64,000 nucleotides of DNA from Cristatella mucedo (lineage: Eukaryota > Bryozoa > Phylactolaemata > Cristatellidae). Shown here piece after piece: positions 23,068 through 36,296 of the stretch (within the stretch, counting starts at the first letter, position 1; every line of letters begins with the position of its first letter). The stretch covers positions 6,893,001 to 6,957,000 of the forward strand of contig WPIO01000002.1 of the NCBI GenBank assembly GCA_009760855.2, written 5' to 3'. Position numbers and translations under genes: made by a program. The notes under the pieces were generated by a model that was not told the DNA's origin, made no database searches, and worked only from the letters and a program-made list of their open reading frames with translations.

Positions 23068-25564
23068 CTGCAAAGCACTTAAGTCGTGTATGAATGATGC
23101 CGATGGGCGTTACTTTAAAAAGCAAAAGCGTTTCACTTCGACATCAAAACTGGTTCCTCATCGACGGAGCTGTGTTGGAATGTTCTTCCTGGCGCGATAT
23201 AGAGACGAGCGCTACGTATAACCATCCGTTATCCTAAGCCCTCGAAACGATGCATCAACCCGAATAAAAGCTAATCCCGTTCACGTCCATCGGTCCCGTA
23301 AACACGTCACGTTTCCAAAGAGCCATTTAATATTTACTAACTTAAACGCAACTGGAGCAAATAACTATCAAATTAAACACCGCATACGATTTCCGGTGAA
23401 ATTGTTAGAAACTAGGTCACTCAAGGTGCGATTACGGTTACGATCTGTAGAAATTTTACAAGACATAATTGCCTAGAACCAGCTTCCCGTCACACTATAG
23501 GATGACTACTAGTTATACTTAAAAATGGTCAAAGTCTGAATGCGTTGGGTAAGAAACGCCGGTGACTTCCTACGCCACCTTCGTGGTTTTCAGTCTACGA
23601 ACTGTCGGCAGAGGTGGCTTGGAGTATTTGCACTTTGGCCATAATCACTTACTCATCAGCACCATTCGGGGGCAGTGCACATGCCCTTGAGCCTGCAGGT
23701 GCGCGGGGAGATAGAAGAAAAGGTACAACGGGCCTTGCTCTGACTCTCACGTAGGGGCGAGGAGTTAATCATTTACGTGCCCTACTTGGTAGAGCTCTTG
23801 GCTTTTAGTGCCCTTTGAATGACACGTGCCTGATAGCTCTCAAATGTACGACCTAGAGAAAATGAGCGCTGCTGTGGCGCTTGTGTGGGAGAAACGGCTC
23901 GGAACGGATACGGCTACGGCTTCGGCTCGGAAGCTGCACGGGAGAGGTTCCTTACCGATCGCGGTGCGGCGACCGACCGCTGCTAGGATACTTCGATTCC
24001 ATCAGCTTAATTTGTTTAGTGGATCGTATACTCCACAAGTAAAATTCAATTTCGCATCTGTCACATTTGCCAGTTACGAGCCGAGCTTAGCTCGACACCA
24101 GTTAATGGCTTGCAAGCCTTACAGAAAGCTGGCTTCACTGGGAGGCTAGCGAATTTGCCACTGGATAGTGGCTTTGCCTGGCCATCAACTACCAAGTCGG
24201 GGGCATGTTCCAGCCGCTGCATGTTTGCTGCGCTGCTCTAAATGGAGGATCGGTGAGTCGAGGTCACTCGGAAAGGTCAAACTACTGTGGCTCAGCTGGC
24301 CGGTTGGGCTCGGTGAGTAGCACCTCTTCGAGGCCGTCTCTAACCGCTGCGGAGAGTTTTTCCTTTTCATTAAGAAGATTAAGGAAGAAAGTTTTTCCTT
24401 TTCATTAAGGAGATTACCAGTAGGCTTGTCCGTTTGTTCGTGTGCACTTTATGCGAGCTTAGTTGATTCAGTGTACGTTACTGGTCGAGTTACTACTAAC
24501 TGGTGGCCCTGCATGTCTTTGTGGCTGCTTTAGTATGCTGGCCTTAGAGCGATACCTGGCTGCTTTTGCAGGCTTGCCTGAGCATGACGCCATGATACCA
24601 TTTATACGTTGTTCTTAATCTCCCCGCAAAGTGGGTGCATTATCGCTTGCGATGGCCAGCCACCCAGAGCTGGGTAATTGAGAGGCTACATACGGTTTAC
24701 TCTCACTGCCTCTTCTAAAAAAATACTAGAGATCGTAGAAACCTGCAGTTTTAGTAACCAAACGTACAACTGCGGCAATCGTGTCCTTCACCACACTCAA
24801 ATTGATTATTGAACTTCTGAATATTCGAAATTTGCACACCCCAACAAATTGGCTGCTGAACCTTCAACCGGAATGAATATTGTTGCGCAAGAGAAAAATA
24901 AAACGTATGTCATCGGGAGTTGAACCCACAAAATCTGAAATCAGACGAAAGAGTAAAATTAATTTGCACATTTCGACTTCGTGGCTCTGCTGACTAGAAA
25001 GTGCAGCAATCAGCACCGATAAGTACCACAACAGCATCACTTCTCGGAGTGTCAGGAATAGCTCACGATGTTCGCGTCCCCTGCCGCAAGCATTCCTCTC
25101 TTACTTTTGCTATAACAATCGCAAAAGTGTTCCTGGCTTGCAACGGCAGGATACGGCCTGAAGCAGAACAGCCTCTTCCGGAACCGAGTCACTCTCGCTG
25201 CTTCTACCAAAAGTACGCGCTTCCTCAGCGAGGGCTTCCGTCCATACCTGCGCACATTTGGCTTCAGTCAAGATAGTGAAGATACGAAGTAAGTATTTAC
25301 TGATTCAAGTAAGTATATTTTAAGCTCGCGCTAAAAAGAACAACAAGCGCACGGTTCGTGAAAAGGAAAACAACCTGCAAACGTGGGCAGTGGATTGTAG
25401 CCAACGATTTTTCCACGCCAAGCTGTCGGTCAAGCGCTGTGCTGCCGAGTTATGTAACGAGAGAAGAAGCTGCTTTCTCGTTGTTACCCTCACCTTTGTG
25501 AACCGGATCTATGCACTAAATTCGTGCGATTTCATTTTCTACGAGTAAGCCTAATCACAACTTC
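23068..25564. other. Intron of the minus-strand gene; no other gene recognised
   Basis: Unique DNA with a short duplicated segment at 24354-24416. ORFs at 23826-24149 and 25001-25276 show no recognisable domain. Confidence 0.45.
24354..24416. repeat. Short tandem duplication (~36-bp unit)
   Basis: AGTTTTTCCTTTTCATTAAG followed by AAGATTA, and again AGTTTTTCCTTTTCATTAAG followed by GAGATTA, spaced about 36 bases. Confidence 0.85.
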
Positions 25565-26330
25565 AACACATACTTCTTTAAGAAGACTGCTTTCACAGCT
25601 AGCCTTCATGTCCGATCCCTATCAAAGATTATGAGCTGTCTTCCACGGTGGCCTGCAAAGCGATTAACTAGCTCCTTGGTTCTGTCTCGGCTATTTTATG
25701 GTAATTCTCTTTTGGCTGGGCAACCAAAGAAAATCCCCTAGGTCGCTGCATCTGGTCATGAATATGGCTGCGTGGTTAGCTTACAAATCCCAGAGATTTG
25801 ACCGTGTGTCTCCTTTGCTGAAATAGCTTTGAAATCTGCCGGTTGATCCACGGATACAGAGCAAAGTTCTTGCGCTGACCCACGAGGACTGCCACGGCTT
25901 GGCTCCTCCATTCCTAACTGACGTGCTGCACCAGTTTAAGCCTCTTCGTGCCCTCAGATCCTGTACGGACAATACATTAGCCGTTCCATTCCTCCGCTTA
26001 AAGGCCGTCGGCGACAGAAGCTTTAGCTCTGCAGGTCCTAGACTGTGGAACTCGCCTCCACGATTCTTACGCAACGACAACTACTCTCCTGCTGCCGGTT
26101 ATGGCTCATCCTTTCCAGCGGTCCTGAGCTGCTACTTCCATGCTACTCACTACCTCAACTGCTCTCCTGACTTCCCACTTTCTCTTTATTGCGTGAGATG
26201 AAGTCTGTTGACTACCGAATGCGTACCGAAAGCCATTTGGGCTGTGAGTTCGCTATACAAAAAATTCCCGCGTAACACTCATAGTCTATGAGGCTTTGTG
26301 GAGATACATTTAATTACAACGACAGCGCAG
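25565..26330 (+). mobile_element. LINE-B 3' part (best copy)
   Basis: Translation gives post-RT blocks of an L2/CR1-like ORF: FLTDVLHQFKPLRALRSC, NTLAVPFLRLKAVGDRSF, SSAGPRLWNSPPRFLRND. These match the C-terminal consensus of that clade. The non-coding end runs to about 26320 (GCTATACAAAAAATTCCCGC, GTAACACTCATAG, GAGATACATTTAATTA). Stops upstream show decay. It differs from LINE-A in its terminal block and lacks the TTA tail. Confidence 0.8.
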
Positions 26331-26755
26331 CTATTATACTCGGTTATGGAACTCGAATAACTGCTGCCTTAGATAAATTGCAGAACATCGATACCAACCT
26401 AATTGTTGTTACTAAAACTCGAACCACAAAATAGTCTTCTATCTCAAAACTGGCTCAACCAGTTGCCTATCCTGTTCAAAAATGACCTTCAGCCGAGCTG
26501 CGGCACGGTCCTAATCTCGTCTGCCTACTTCAAACTGCTTTTCAGAGATCTGGGCATGCTTAGCTCAGTGCACTATTGCAAAGGAATTCAAAGCTTTTTC
26601 TGAATGGTGAATTCACCACGTCGGTCTTTTCATCTTCCGAGCTGTGAAATCATTTGAAATACTTGACCGAGCGGTGCAATATTTGACGGCCTCGAGAGCA
26701 CAGCTAAATGCAGGCAAATGTTTACGCAGCTGCTTTTAAGGATTTCCGAACTTAC

Positions 26756-26843
26756 GAGCGCTGTCCTTTGCCGGGCTTCCATCAGAAGCAGACGTGACAG
26801 ACCTCTCGTTGTCGTTATGCCCGCTACGGTTGACAGGCTCTAT
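26756..26843 (-). CDS. Internal exon (88 bp, phase 0-1)
   Basis: The acceptor is a strong pyrimidine tract GGCTTCTTTTTTAG; the donor is a consensus GTAAGT. In phase 0 it encodes IEPVNRSGHNDNERSV and TSASDGSPAKDSA, leaving one base (C) that completes a His codon with the next exon. This is the only exon of the chain whose length is not a multiple of three. It supplies exactly the 0-to-1 phase change needed between 28310-28059 and 23067-22900, which supports the whole model. Confidence 0.7.
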
Positions 26844-28058
26844 CTAAAAAAGAAGCCACGCCCAAATATTTTGGCAAATTTAACGAGATAGCAAACTATA
26901 CAATGTACGACACAGCAATTGTATTTGCTCATTTGTTCTACCTCAACGGTCTAATAGATGTATGCTTCTTCTAAAAATCCTTCGTACATGCTCTGGATGT
27001 TTGGATGAAGCTGAAAATGCCAAAGCAATCTTGGGAATGGAATTAGGCCAAGCTTAGCGCTGAAATCATTGCCAGAGTTCTTTTGTGCGTGCTGCCTTTC
27101 TTCAATCAACCGGCCTCCTCTCCTTCCTTTCTTCTATTCTTGTTTCCTCCTTCTGTTACTCCTCCTGTTCTCTCACCGGCTTTATTTTTCAGCCTCCGTG
27201 AGCTACTTTTCCATTTCCTCCTTCACCTCCTCTCCTTTCTCTGACCCTCTTCCCTCCTACACTGCCATCGTTTCACTGACCCATCAGTTGCTTCGTCTTC
27301 ATCGTATGTATGTACACGTGTCTTCGGGCGATAGAACAAAAAAAGACATTCTTTATTACCGCACGCCACGAGAATTCCTCGCACCTGATTTTTCGTTCAT
27401 CACGCGATTGCTATTCATCGCCATTCATTCCTACGATCTTAGCACGTAAAGATCAAGGAGAAATCTAGACCTGATTTTTTTTTAAATGTGACAACCAAAG
27501 TCCGATTTTTAGGGTAAGCTTGGCATGAAAGAAAGAGGAGTGACTTTAAGGAGTCTGAAGTCTAGCGAACTCACACCCAATCTTAGAGAACATGTCTCGT
27601 CTACCTGCCCAATGCTAGCACAGTGTTTAATTAACTGAGCAAGTCTCATTCAGAGCCTCAACGGGCCTGGTCTTTTACCAATCCAAATCATAAAACGGAC
27701 CTTGAATGTCTGCTCAAAAATCTTTAACCAAAGGTCAATATAAGGATGATGATTTCATAGCATAATCATAATTGCGCACAATATACGTCACGACAGTCAA
27801 CCCAGCCACATTGTAAACAAAATAAAAGAATAAACATTTAGCTGAACCAGAAGCCAGACATACGCAAAAATAAATACCCAAAAGGGATATCGTATCGCTA
27901 GAAATATAGGCGAGCGTGTGGTACCGTCCTTGGGAATTTAAACAACTATCTCCGAAAGCAAAGGCGAAATTTAAAAAACCTATTACCTACGTATGACGCC
28001 GTTTTTTAATAGAAGCGGTCATAAAAATTATGGTTACTGGCGCATGCTCCGAAATTAC
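26844..28058. other. Intron of the minus-strand gene
   Basis: A 126-codon + strand ORF at 27069-27449 is rich in Leu, Ser and Phe because of a CT-rich tract around 27110-27280. I do not regard it as a gene. Confidence 0.45.
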
Positions 28059-28310
28059 CTGAAGGACAGCCTCACTGCTTCTGTTGCTGGGTACTCGATC
28101 TGGTAAAGGCTCTCGACGCGTAATTTGGTCGGGATCAAGATCATTGACGGTACTGGTAAGGCATAAATTAGCTTGCCTGCAAGGCTCTTCCTTTTGTAGC
28201 ATCGGGATAGTGCCCTTAAGCTTGAAGCCCGCACCAGCAACAGCTGTTGCTTCCGGCGACGGAAGACATATTTGTCGCAGCTTGAGTAAGCTTCGACATA
28301 CGTTATCAGC
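28059..28310 (-). CDS. Internal exon (252 bp, phase 0-0)
   Basis: The acceptor is CTCAATTTTGTAG and the donor CTTCAG followed by GTAATT. In phase 0 the 84 codons are fully open: ADNVCRSLLKLRQICLPSPE, then ATAVAGAGFKLKGTIPMLQK, later LTSTVNDLDPDQITRREPLP and SNRSSEAVLQ. The first part looks helical, the rest polar. No domain is recognised. A 252-base exon of whole codons with both sites in frame is unlikely by chance. Confidence 0.7.
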
Positions 28311-28470
28311 CTACAAAATTGAGATACCTTTCAGCGCTATTTGGATCCTGGCATTTCAACAAGAGATATGACGTCTTTGGCTTGAAGATACAAAAAACTG
28401 GCTGAAACCAATTTTTTAAGTGCTTAAAATGTACGCACATGTGTTACATGACGCATGCATGCTACCTCCA

Positions 28471-29986
<1,516 letters not shown>

Positions 29987-30094
29987 TTATGAATATTGCC
30001 CTGCTTTCGGAAAATCCCTTGCTCGTGTTTCGATCAGGTCTTTTTCAAGTTTTTGCCGAGACATTATCCGCTCGGCGACACTTCGGCGATCCTT
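29987..30094 (-). CDS. Candidate alternative terminal exon, unidentified gene
   Basis: Acceptor AGCTAGTGCTCAG at 30095. In phase 0, matching the 31938 donor, it reads KDRRSVAERIMSRQKLEKDL then IETRARDFPKAGQYS and a TAA stop at 29989-29987. No GT donor precedes the stop in a usable position, so if real it ends a shorter isoform. Residues are charged and helix-prone. The open frame also extends about 180 bases upstream, so the exon start is uncertain. Confidence 0.3.
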   Translation of the reverse strand, partial: KDRRSVAERIMSRQKLEKDLIETRARDFPKAGQYS

Positions 30095-30769
30095 CTGAGC
30101 ACTAGCTACTTGGAACGAGCGCTTCTTCAAACTAGTTGCAAAAACTAGCAATAAGTCTTTCACAATTCGCAGTAATGAATTCATAAAATTCTCACTAAAA
30201 GTAGACAGACATCTTATCGGTATTGAGATGTCGAGCCGGAATTCTCTAAGGATGACCAATTGGACCGACAAGCAACTGGCATATTATTCATTAGTACGTT
30301 AATAGATATTATATCTACGTTAGGTGGTTAGGTATGTGGCAGTTTTTCTATTCAGACATTCAGAATCCCCGAGAATTATAAAAACGAATGTAGGAAAATA
30401 GCTCTGAAAAGCACATTCCTGAACTCTTAACGTCCTTTTTGAGCCTAATCTCTCAATGAGAATCCTTTGCATGTACTTCAAATATTTCCAACGTATCTGA
30501 AACTATTTAAAGTGATGTAGATAGAAAATATTTACAGGCAACTTAGCATACACTATCTGTGCACTAATTGAACGTTTTCAAATAAGAAAATTAAATTCTT
30601 CTGAAGATTTTGATTTTTGGAGGCTACAGGTCATGTATCTAGCTTACCTTTTAACCATTTAGTGATTGTGCACCTGTATTTTGAATCTCCACAATAAATA
30701 AACTTCCTTTTTGCTGCTATCTCTCTCTCTCCCTCCCTCACACTGTACGTACGATTGTGAATTTGAAGT

Positions 30770-30835
30770 AGAATATATATATGTATATATATATATATAC
30801 ATACATATATATATATATATGTGTATATATATTCA
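30770..30835. repeat. (AT)n microsatellite
   Basis: Alternating AT/TA with GTATATA and CATACATA interruptions. Confidence 0.9.
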
Positions 30836-31549
30836 TACTTACGGGTATATCATATATGAGTGTATTAGTACATTCATGTATAGTTATATTTTTATATATT
30901 TACCTAGGCTATCGCCTTACAGACAAGGAGAAGACGCCTCTAATGTGATTCGTCAGCAGCTTACCTAGGTCATCATACTAGCGTAGGCTCAAAGAGTGGA
31001 CTTATCATCTGACTGACCTTAGCAGAAAGATACTAATCTTCGTGTCGTGTCAATGACAATAGATATGCTTGTATGAGTGATTTCGTGCTCCTGCGAGAAT
31101 ATATCGTACTTTCTCATGTGATATTTATTATATTCAAATGTCCTGTTGCCTCTAACTGAGCCTGCTTATACTCGAATCTCTCCAATTAGATGTTCATGAT
31201 TCGGCTCTTTCGATTGCACATAACCATATGCCCTTTTTCTGATAACCTGCTTGAGAAATTCCCAAAACATTATTTCAGATCTCTTGGAGACTTACATAAA
31301 TTGTAATATAATGTAACATTAAGCACTTTGAGCTCATACTGCACAGCATCCTGCTGATGATGCATCCTGATTTCAAAAAGTTGCATTTTTTTATTTTTCG
31401 GTATAATTTTAAATTGTAGATTCAGGGAGGGTAAAATTCAAATTGTGTATAGGTTTGAATAGTGCGAAGTTATTAAAAAACCTATTCATCCAGCTCTCCG
31501 ACTGCTATTTGGGTAACCCAATTCTTCTTGGCCGACTTCTTACGCAGGT

Positions 31550-31668
31550 TTATATAATTAATATATTATAATATATTACAAATTATATAGTTTAAAATAA
31601 TATAATACAATCCATAATATAATATATATATATATAATAATATAATATATAATATAAATTAATATCGT
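31550..31668. repeat. AT-only low-complexity tract
   Basis: About 120 bases almost entirely A/T, with repeated ATATTATAATATATT-type words. It directly abuts the 3' side of a SINE-B copy. Confidence 0.85.
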
Positions 31669-31671
31669 TAT

Positions 31672-31833
31672 GTGTAGTTCCTTTATATAGCACCATATGA
31701 GAACTTAATCTCTATTCAGACGCTTTACATACGCCACAAGGCTCGAGCCCGCGACATCGGTCATCAAATTCATTCACCTTGACCTTGGTTCGGCGCGAGA
31801 GCCTTAACTACTGGGCCAAGCCAGCGCGGCGAT
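31672..31833 (-). mobile_element. SINE-B, near full length (tRNA-derived)
   Basis: On the minus strand: CGCGCTGGCTTGGCCCAGTA, GTTAAGGCTCTCGCG (A-box region), GGTCAAGGTGAATGAATTTG, a B box GCGGGCTCGAGCC, then AAGCGTCTGAATAGAGATTA, AGTTCTCATATGGTG and the tail. The end block resembles the LINE-A 3' terminus. Confidence 0.85.
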
Positions 31834-31937
31834 GATAAGGGCTTGCATATTCGCACTTTTAAAAATTTCCAAATTAGCAAGCAACAAGAAAGTCTGTGGA
31901 ATGAGAACACTTCAGCTTAGCTCCACTAACTACTCAC

Positions 31938-32159
31938 CGCATCTTTATCTTCCATAGTGTTCAGCCTACATTTAATCAAACCAAAAGTTGCTGCAGGGCT
32001 CACTTCTTCCTCAATGACAGAGCACTGTTTGTTCGCCGAAGGGCTGTCTTCGCACAGCGATGCGCTACTGTAGCAGTCATCTTCAAGAGACTGCAAAAGC
32101 TTGGTAACCACCAGTAGAGCGCTTCTTTGCTTCGCCTTCGACGGAAACAGTTTCGCTGG
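31938..32159 (-). CDS. Internal exon (222 bp, phase 0-0)
   Basis: The acceptor is GCACGATCTTGCAG; the donor is GCG followed by consensus GTGAGT. The 74 codons are open in phase 0: PAKLFPSKAKQRSALLVVTK, LLQSLEDDCYSSASL, SANKQCSVIEEEVSPAAT, FGLIKCRLNTMEDKDA. It is separated from the upstream exon by only 64 bases of intron (32223-32160), and joining them keeps the frame. It is probably helical at the start and acidic later. Family unknown. Confidence 0.72.
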
Positions 32160-32223
32160 CTGCAAGATCGTGCAAGCACGCGTGCGAGTATGGCTACGCC
32201 ATACAGCGAAAAGCGCTGCTTAC

Positions 32224-32427
32224 TTTGATTGTCCATCCCTTGAGAGATTCTGTCATTGCCGCTAGGAATGGCGCACACAGGGCTGTCCACGTGGCAGCCT
32301 CCCTAGACCGCAAGTCTGTCAAATAGGCCTCAGCCTCGCGTGCAAAGCTGTCTATGCTGCCAATCTCCACTTTGCTCTGCAGATCGTGGTGCAGCACGAG
32401 CAAGTCTGCAAGACTTTGCCTGCACTT
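32224..32427 (-). CDS. Internal exon (204 bp, phase 0-0), helical
   Basis: The acceptor is CGCTGGCGTTGCAG; the donor is AAA followed by GTAAGC. The 68 codons read KCRQSLADLLVLHHDLQSKV, IGSIDSFAREAEAYLTDLRS, REAATWTALCAPFLAAMTES, LKGWTIK, with heptad-like Leu spacing typical of helical bundles. Base composition is clearly more GC-rich at third positions than the flanks. The open frame continues a few codons further upstream toward 32465, so the 5' boundary is slightly uncertain. Confidence 0.7.
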
Positions 32428-32464
32428 CTGCAACGCCAGCGATGCAGCAGCTCTCGTTTTTTGC

Positions 32465-32580
32465 CCAAGGGTAAGAGGCTCGCTTTAAACGACCCCTAGG
32501 TCGTAGGGTGGACCACGGAGGCATATGAATAGCACCTGGATAGAGATTGGGTTCGCTAAACGCGGATGTATATAAATTAC
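32465..32580 (+). mobile_element. SINE-B, degenerate
   Basis: TAGGTCGTAGGGTGGACCAC, GCATATGAATAGCACCTGGA, TAGAGATTGGGTTCGC follow the SINE-B order (B box, CATATGTGAAGCGCCTG, ATAGAGATCAAGTTCTC). Confidence 0.65.
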
Positions 32581-33189
32581 GTATAACTTTTTGATTTTTT
32601 TCAAATGTGAAAGCAAAGAGGCTATTCTGACCGTGGGCGCTGGGCTTGGAGGCTACAGCACCTCCCTCTCCTTAGCCGGCAGCCTCCTTCAGCCAACACC
32701 ATCGTTGGTCGACTCGGACACAGTTCAGCTTCACAATGACGTATACATTCCTGGTTACGCCTACAATTCTGGCTCTACTTTCTATTTTGGCGTGCTTGAA
32801 TATCTCGCGAACCTCATCTTTGTGAAGAATTGGGCATAGAGTCATGATCTACAACAGTGCTGCGGCTGGTTTGCACCAAACGCCATTCTATTCTCGTTGT
32901 AAATTTGTTATTTAGGAAAACAGACATTTTTTCACAGTCGTACAACATTTAATCAAAAATGTCTGGCCAAGCATCCGCACTTTTCGGCGGGATAATGATG
33001 GCAACCGAGTACAGCTTCTCTACAAGCAAGAACTCTTTGCCCAATTTTTGCAGCATATGGCTGCCATGAGTCACTAATTTAATGACTGGTCTTCATTATC
33101 TTCGATTAGAAATTGCAGGTCATTAAAGTTTTAACCAAGGATTGTTGAATCACAGATGCACAATCAAAAAATGCTGATGTCGCCGATCA
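32581..33189. other. No recognisable feature
   Basis: An 82-codon + strand ORF (32591-32839) begins in unique DNA and has no recognisable motif; not supported as a gene. Confidence 0.4.
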
Positions 33190-35195
33190 ACCATCTCCTC
33201 AACCGCTCCCAGATTAGCTCCTAAGCTGATGATCCTTGTGACGATCTAGACAATCGCTTCTCTCGATTCTTTTCCCAGAAAAATGACAAGATCAGGGAGT
33301 ACATTCCTGCGATGAGAGCATCCCTCTAGAATGCTGTCCCCAGATTCCTGGCTGCACCTCAAAGTCTACATTTAAGCAAGTCACTAGTGATCTCGTCCTG
33401 AAGTTCATATCTCAATCAATGAAGACAACAAGTCCTTTGGACCCTATTCCCACTTTCCTGCTCCTACGTTGCATTAATCTGCTGCGGCCATGCATAACTA
33501 ACATCATTAATATGTAATTAGCCTCAGGTCATGTCCCAGCACTTTTTAAAAAAGCTTTAGTCAGGCCACTTCTCAAGAAAGCGACACTCGACCAAGAGAA
33601 TTTGAGCAACTGCCGATCAGTCTCCCTTCTACCATTCCTATCAAAGACACTGGAACGGGTCATGGCGGACCAGCTGAACTCATATATTGAAACTTCAAAC
33701 CTTGCTAGTAAGTTTCAGTCTGGCTTTAGAGCTAATCACTGCAAAGAATCAGTATTTCTTTGGGTGTACAACGACCTACTTAGGAATGCAGACATGGGTA
33801 GAGTATCTCTGCTTGTTTTGCTCGATCTTTCGGCAGCTTTTGATACCATCGATCACAAAGTTCTTCTAGAGCGCCTCTCATCTCGCCTGGGTATCACTGG
33901 CACTGCTATGCAATGGTTCAGGTCCTATCTCAGTGAGAGACTCCAGAGTATTGACGTGAATTGATAAAGATCATCTGTGGTACCTCTGAAATATGGGGTA
34001 CCTCAGGGCTCCGTGCTAGGTCCGGTTCTTTTCACGGTTTATACTCTCCCTCTTGCTGATGTGATTGGCCAGAACAATCTAGGCTTTCACTTTTATGCGG
34101 ATGGGTGACACTCAGCTGTACCTTTGCTTTGATCCCTCCAAGCCTTCAAGAACCTCGAATTCTCTCAACTCTCTTGCTGCAAGTATTGATGACATCCACA
34201 CATGGATGGCAGCAAAGTTTCCTAAACTAAACGATGATAAAAACTAACTTATTAGTTATGGGCAAACCCAGTGTGATTCAGAAACTGGAAAGGCTAACGC
34301 TCAAAATTGGCTCTGCCAGCATATCTCCTGTTGAATCAGCTCAAAAGCTAGGTGTCATGTTCCAAAGTGACCTCTCATTAGACGACCACATCAGCTCCAC
34401 AATCAAGTCTGCCTACTTTCAGATACATAGCATTGCTAGAATTTGGGCTTGTTTAAGTTAGGATACCACGTCTAAGTTGGTCTATGCATTCGTGACATCC
34501 CGTCTTGACTTCTATAACTCACTGCTTGCTGGCCTACTGGTGTGCAATCAGGTGCTTACAGCTGGTGTAAAACTCTGCAGCTAGGCTTGCCTGTCGTGAG
34601 CGTCGCAGTTGCTACATCACACCACTTCTCGCCGACCTGCACTGGCTACCTGCCAAGCAATGGACCGACTTCAGGGTTTTTTCGCTCACTTTTAGGTCAC
34701 TTCATTCTTTGGCTCCAGCCTATCTCTCAGATCTGCTCCTCCACCAGGCCAAGCATCAGACCACCCGCTTTTCGGAATCCAACAGTTTATCAATACCTCG
34801 TACAAACTTCAAATCCTTTGGAGACGGTGCATTTAGTTCGCATGCTCCCAAAGCCTGGAACTCCCTCCCGACCTGCGTCAGAACATCCCCTGACCTGACC
34901 ACATTTAAAAGGAACTTAAAAACACACCTATTTAGGACAGCATTTATTGGGTCCCTGTGATTCGTCCTTCACGTGCTTATGCGTGCTGACACTGTGCCTG
35001 CTGCCACTAACCACATTTGCATGCTGACCCTTTGCATGTCACCCCTAAACATGTTATTCATGTTCTTTATCAAGCATGATATTACTCACCACTCAATCGT
35101 GTTTCCCTTTGCAGCAAATGTAAAGCACCTAGAAAGAGATTGAGTTTTCCGAGGGCGCTTTATCAAGTGCATTATTATTTTTATTATTATTCTGT
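33190..35195 (+). mobile_element. LINE-A, longest copy, with broken reverse transcriptase ORF
   Basis: A non-LTR retrotransposon of the L2/CR1 group, 5'-truncated. Readable blocks in order: ASGHVPALFKKALVRPLLKK, NLSNCRSVSLLPFLSKTLER, the RT motif-A region VLLDLSAAFDTIDHKVLLER, the motif-B region [12 protein letters not shown], the motif-C region FHFYAD, FQSDLSLDDHI, SAYFQIHSIARIWACLS, SYLSD-type LAPAYLSDLLLHQAKHQ, APKAWNSLPTC, then the non-coding end with a TTA repeat. The catalytic YADD is destroyed by extra bases at about 34102, and there are several other stops (for example TGA at 33963). It is inactive, but its 3' half is very close to 19705-20275. It lies in the intron between minus-strand exons 36440-36297 and 32427-32224. 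Confidence 0.9.
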
Positions 35196-36296
35196 CTGCC
35201 GACTGTAGGTAGCTTCATAGCAGAAGAAGCCATGCAGACTAGGCAGCAGCACGCTTCCCCGCAGGCCACGTGCTTCATTGCTGTCTCGTGCTGTGCGGCC
35301 TCTGACCCGTGGTCTCCGGCCTGGCTAAGCACCGCGTCATCTTCCTCCGTGGACTTGAATGCAATTGACCTTCCGCTGGCTTCCGGAAGGCCTGCGATGC
35401 TTGATATCGGTAGAGTGTACAAATAAATTTGAGCCGTAAGTACACGGTGAAATTGAATTCGTCTAGTGTAGCCCCACGTGGGTGGGAGGAAAGAGAAGAA
35501 TGAAGTGTGTTCTCAGGAACGCCATAAAAAAGGGTGGGGCAAGGAAGCTCGTTGAAAGTGGCGCGGCATTGTGGGAGTAGATCCTGAGTTAGAGGGCTTT
35601 GCTTACCTTTGATAACGCTTACCTCTGCTCTTACCTTTGCTTACACGAGCAAATCTAAAGCAGACCACTTACCTTCTCGAGCCGAAACCCGGACGTGCTG
35701 CCTGAATACCTACCTCTGTGTACGCTCTTTACGCAGGTAGTGCCCCACATTAGTCGTAGCTTGGGCTCTGCGGTCGTTTTGACATGCAGCACTGCGCTGG
35801 TAGTTAAAAAAAGAGTCTGTTTCTCGTTGTGCACGTGAAACTGCTATCGTATCGCGTCTTCTTCTTCTTCCCCACGGCCAGTGCGGTTGCCTGCCAACGC
35901 TTTTCCGGCCTTGGTGGGAAGGAGTTTTTTGGAAACTTGCAAGCTTTCATGCACCTTCAATGGACCTCAAGCACTGACTCGACCGATTCGGATGTGTGCT
36001 TTTGCAATGCGACTTGCATTGCATCCCGGCAGAACTACAGTCATCCACTTTGTGTCTGTGCACTTGGCGCGTCTCTATTCTATCGTGCAGACTGCTCAGA
36101 TCAGCTAAAGTGCTGTTGGGCCTTGGTTCTGCGTTTGTGCTCGCCAAGCCGCTCGGTGCTTTCGCTTGGATTCGGCTGCCGCGTTTAGTCGAACGCTGCT
36201 GCTACATCTAGGCCTAAGGTTGGGGGCGGGGACCCGCAATGCTCGGTAGCCGCGCGAACGGCATTAGACGCTGGCAATGGCTGGCTTGCGTACTAC
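35196..36296. other. Intron of the minus-strand gene, with an exon-like ORF
   Basis: The minus-strand frame at 35414-35200 is open and protein-like (LPEASGRSIAFKSTEEDDAV, LSQAGDHGSEAAQHETA), with a possible acceptor CAAGCATCGCAG near 35393. No convincing donor in matching phase exists and it runs into LINE-A, so I do not call it an exon. Confidence 0.3.

Noticed and set aside
22900-23125. EF-hand calcium loop suggested by DADCNGDGVEF
   Set aside because: In the spliced product the first Asp is replaced by His (junction codon), the loop lacks the final Glu and the flanking helices are absent.
27069-27449. 126-codon + strand ORF with a hydrophobic stretch
   Set aside because: The Leu/Phe/Ser run comes from a CT-rich tract; no start context or splice support.
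35129-35422. Exon-like minus-strand frame (FKSTEEDDAVLSQAGDHG)
   Set aside because: No donor in compatible phase, and the frame runs into the LINE-A terminus. It could still be non-canonical coding sequence.
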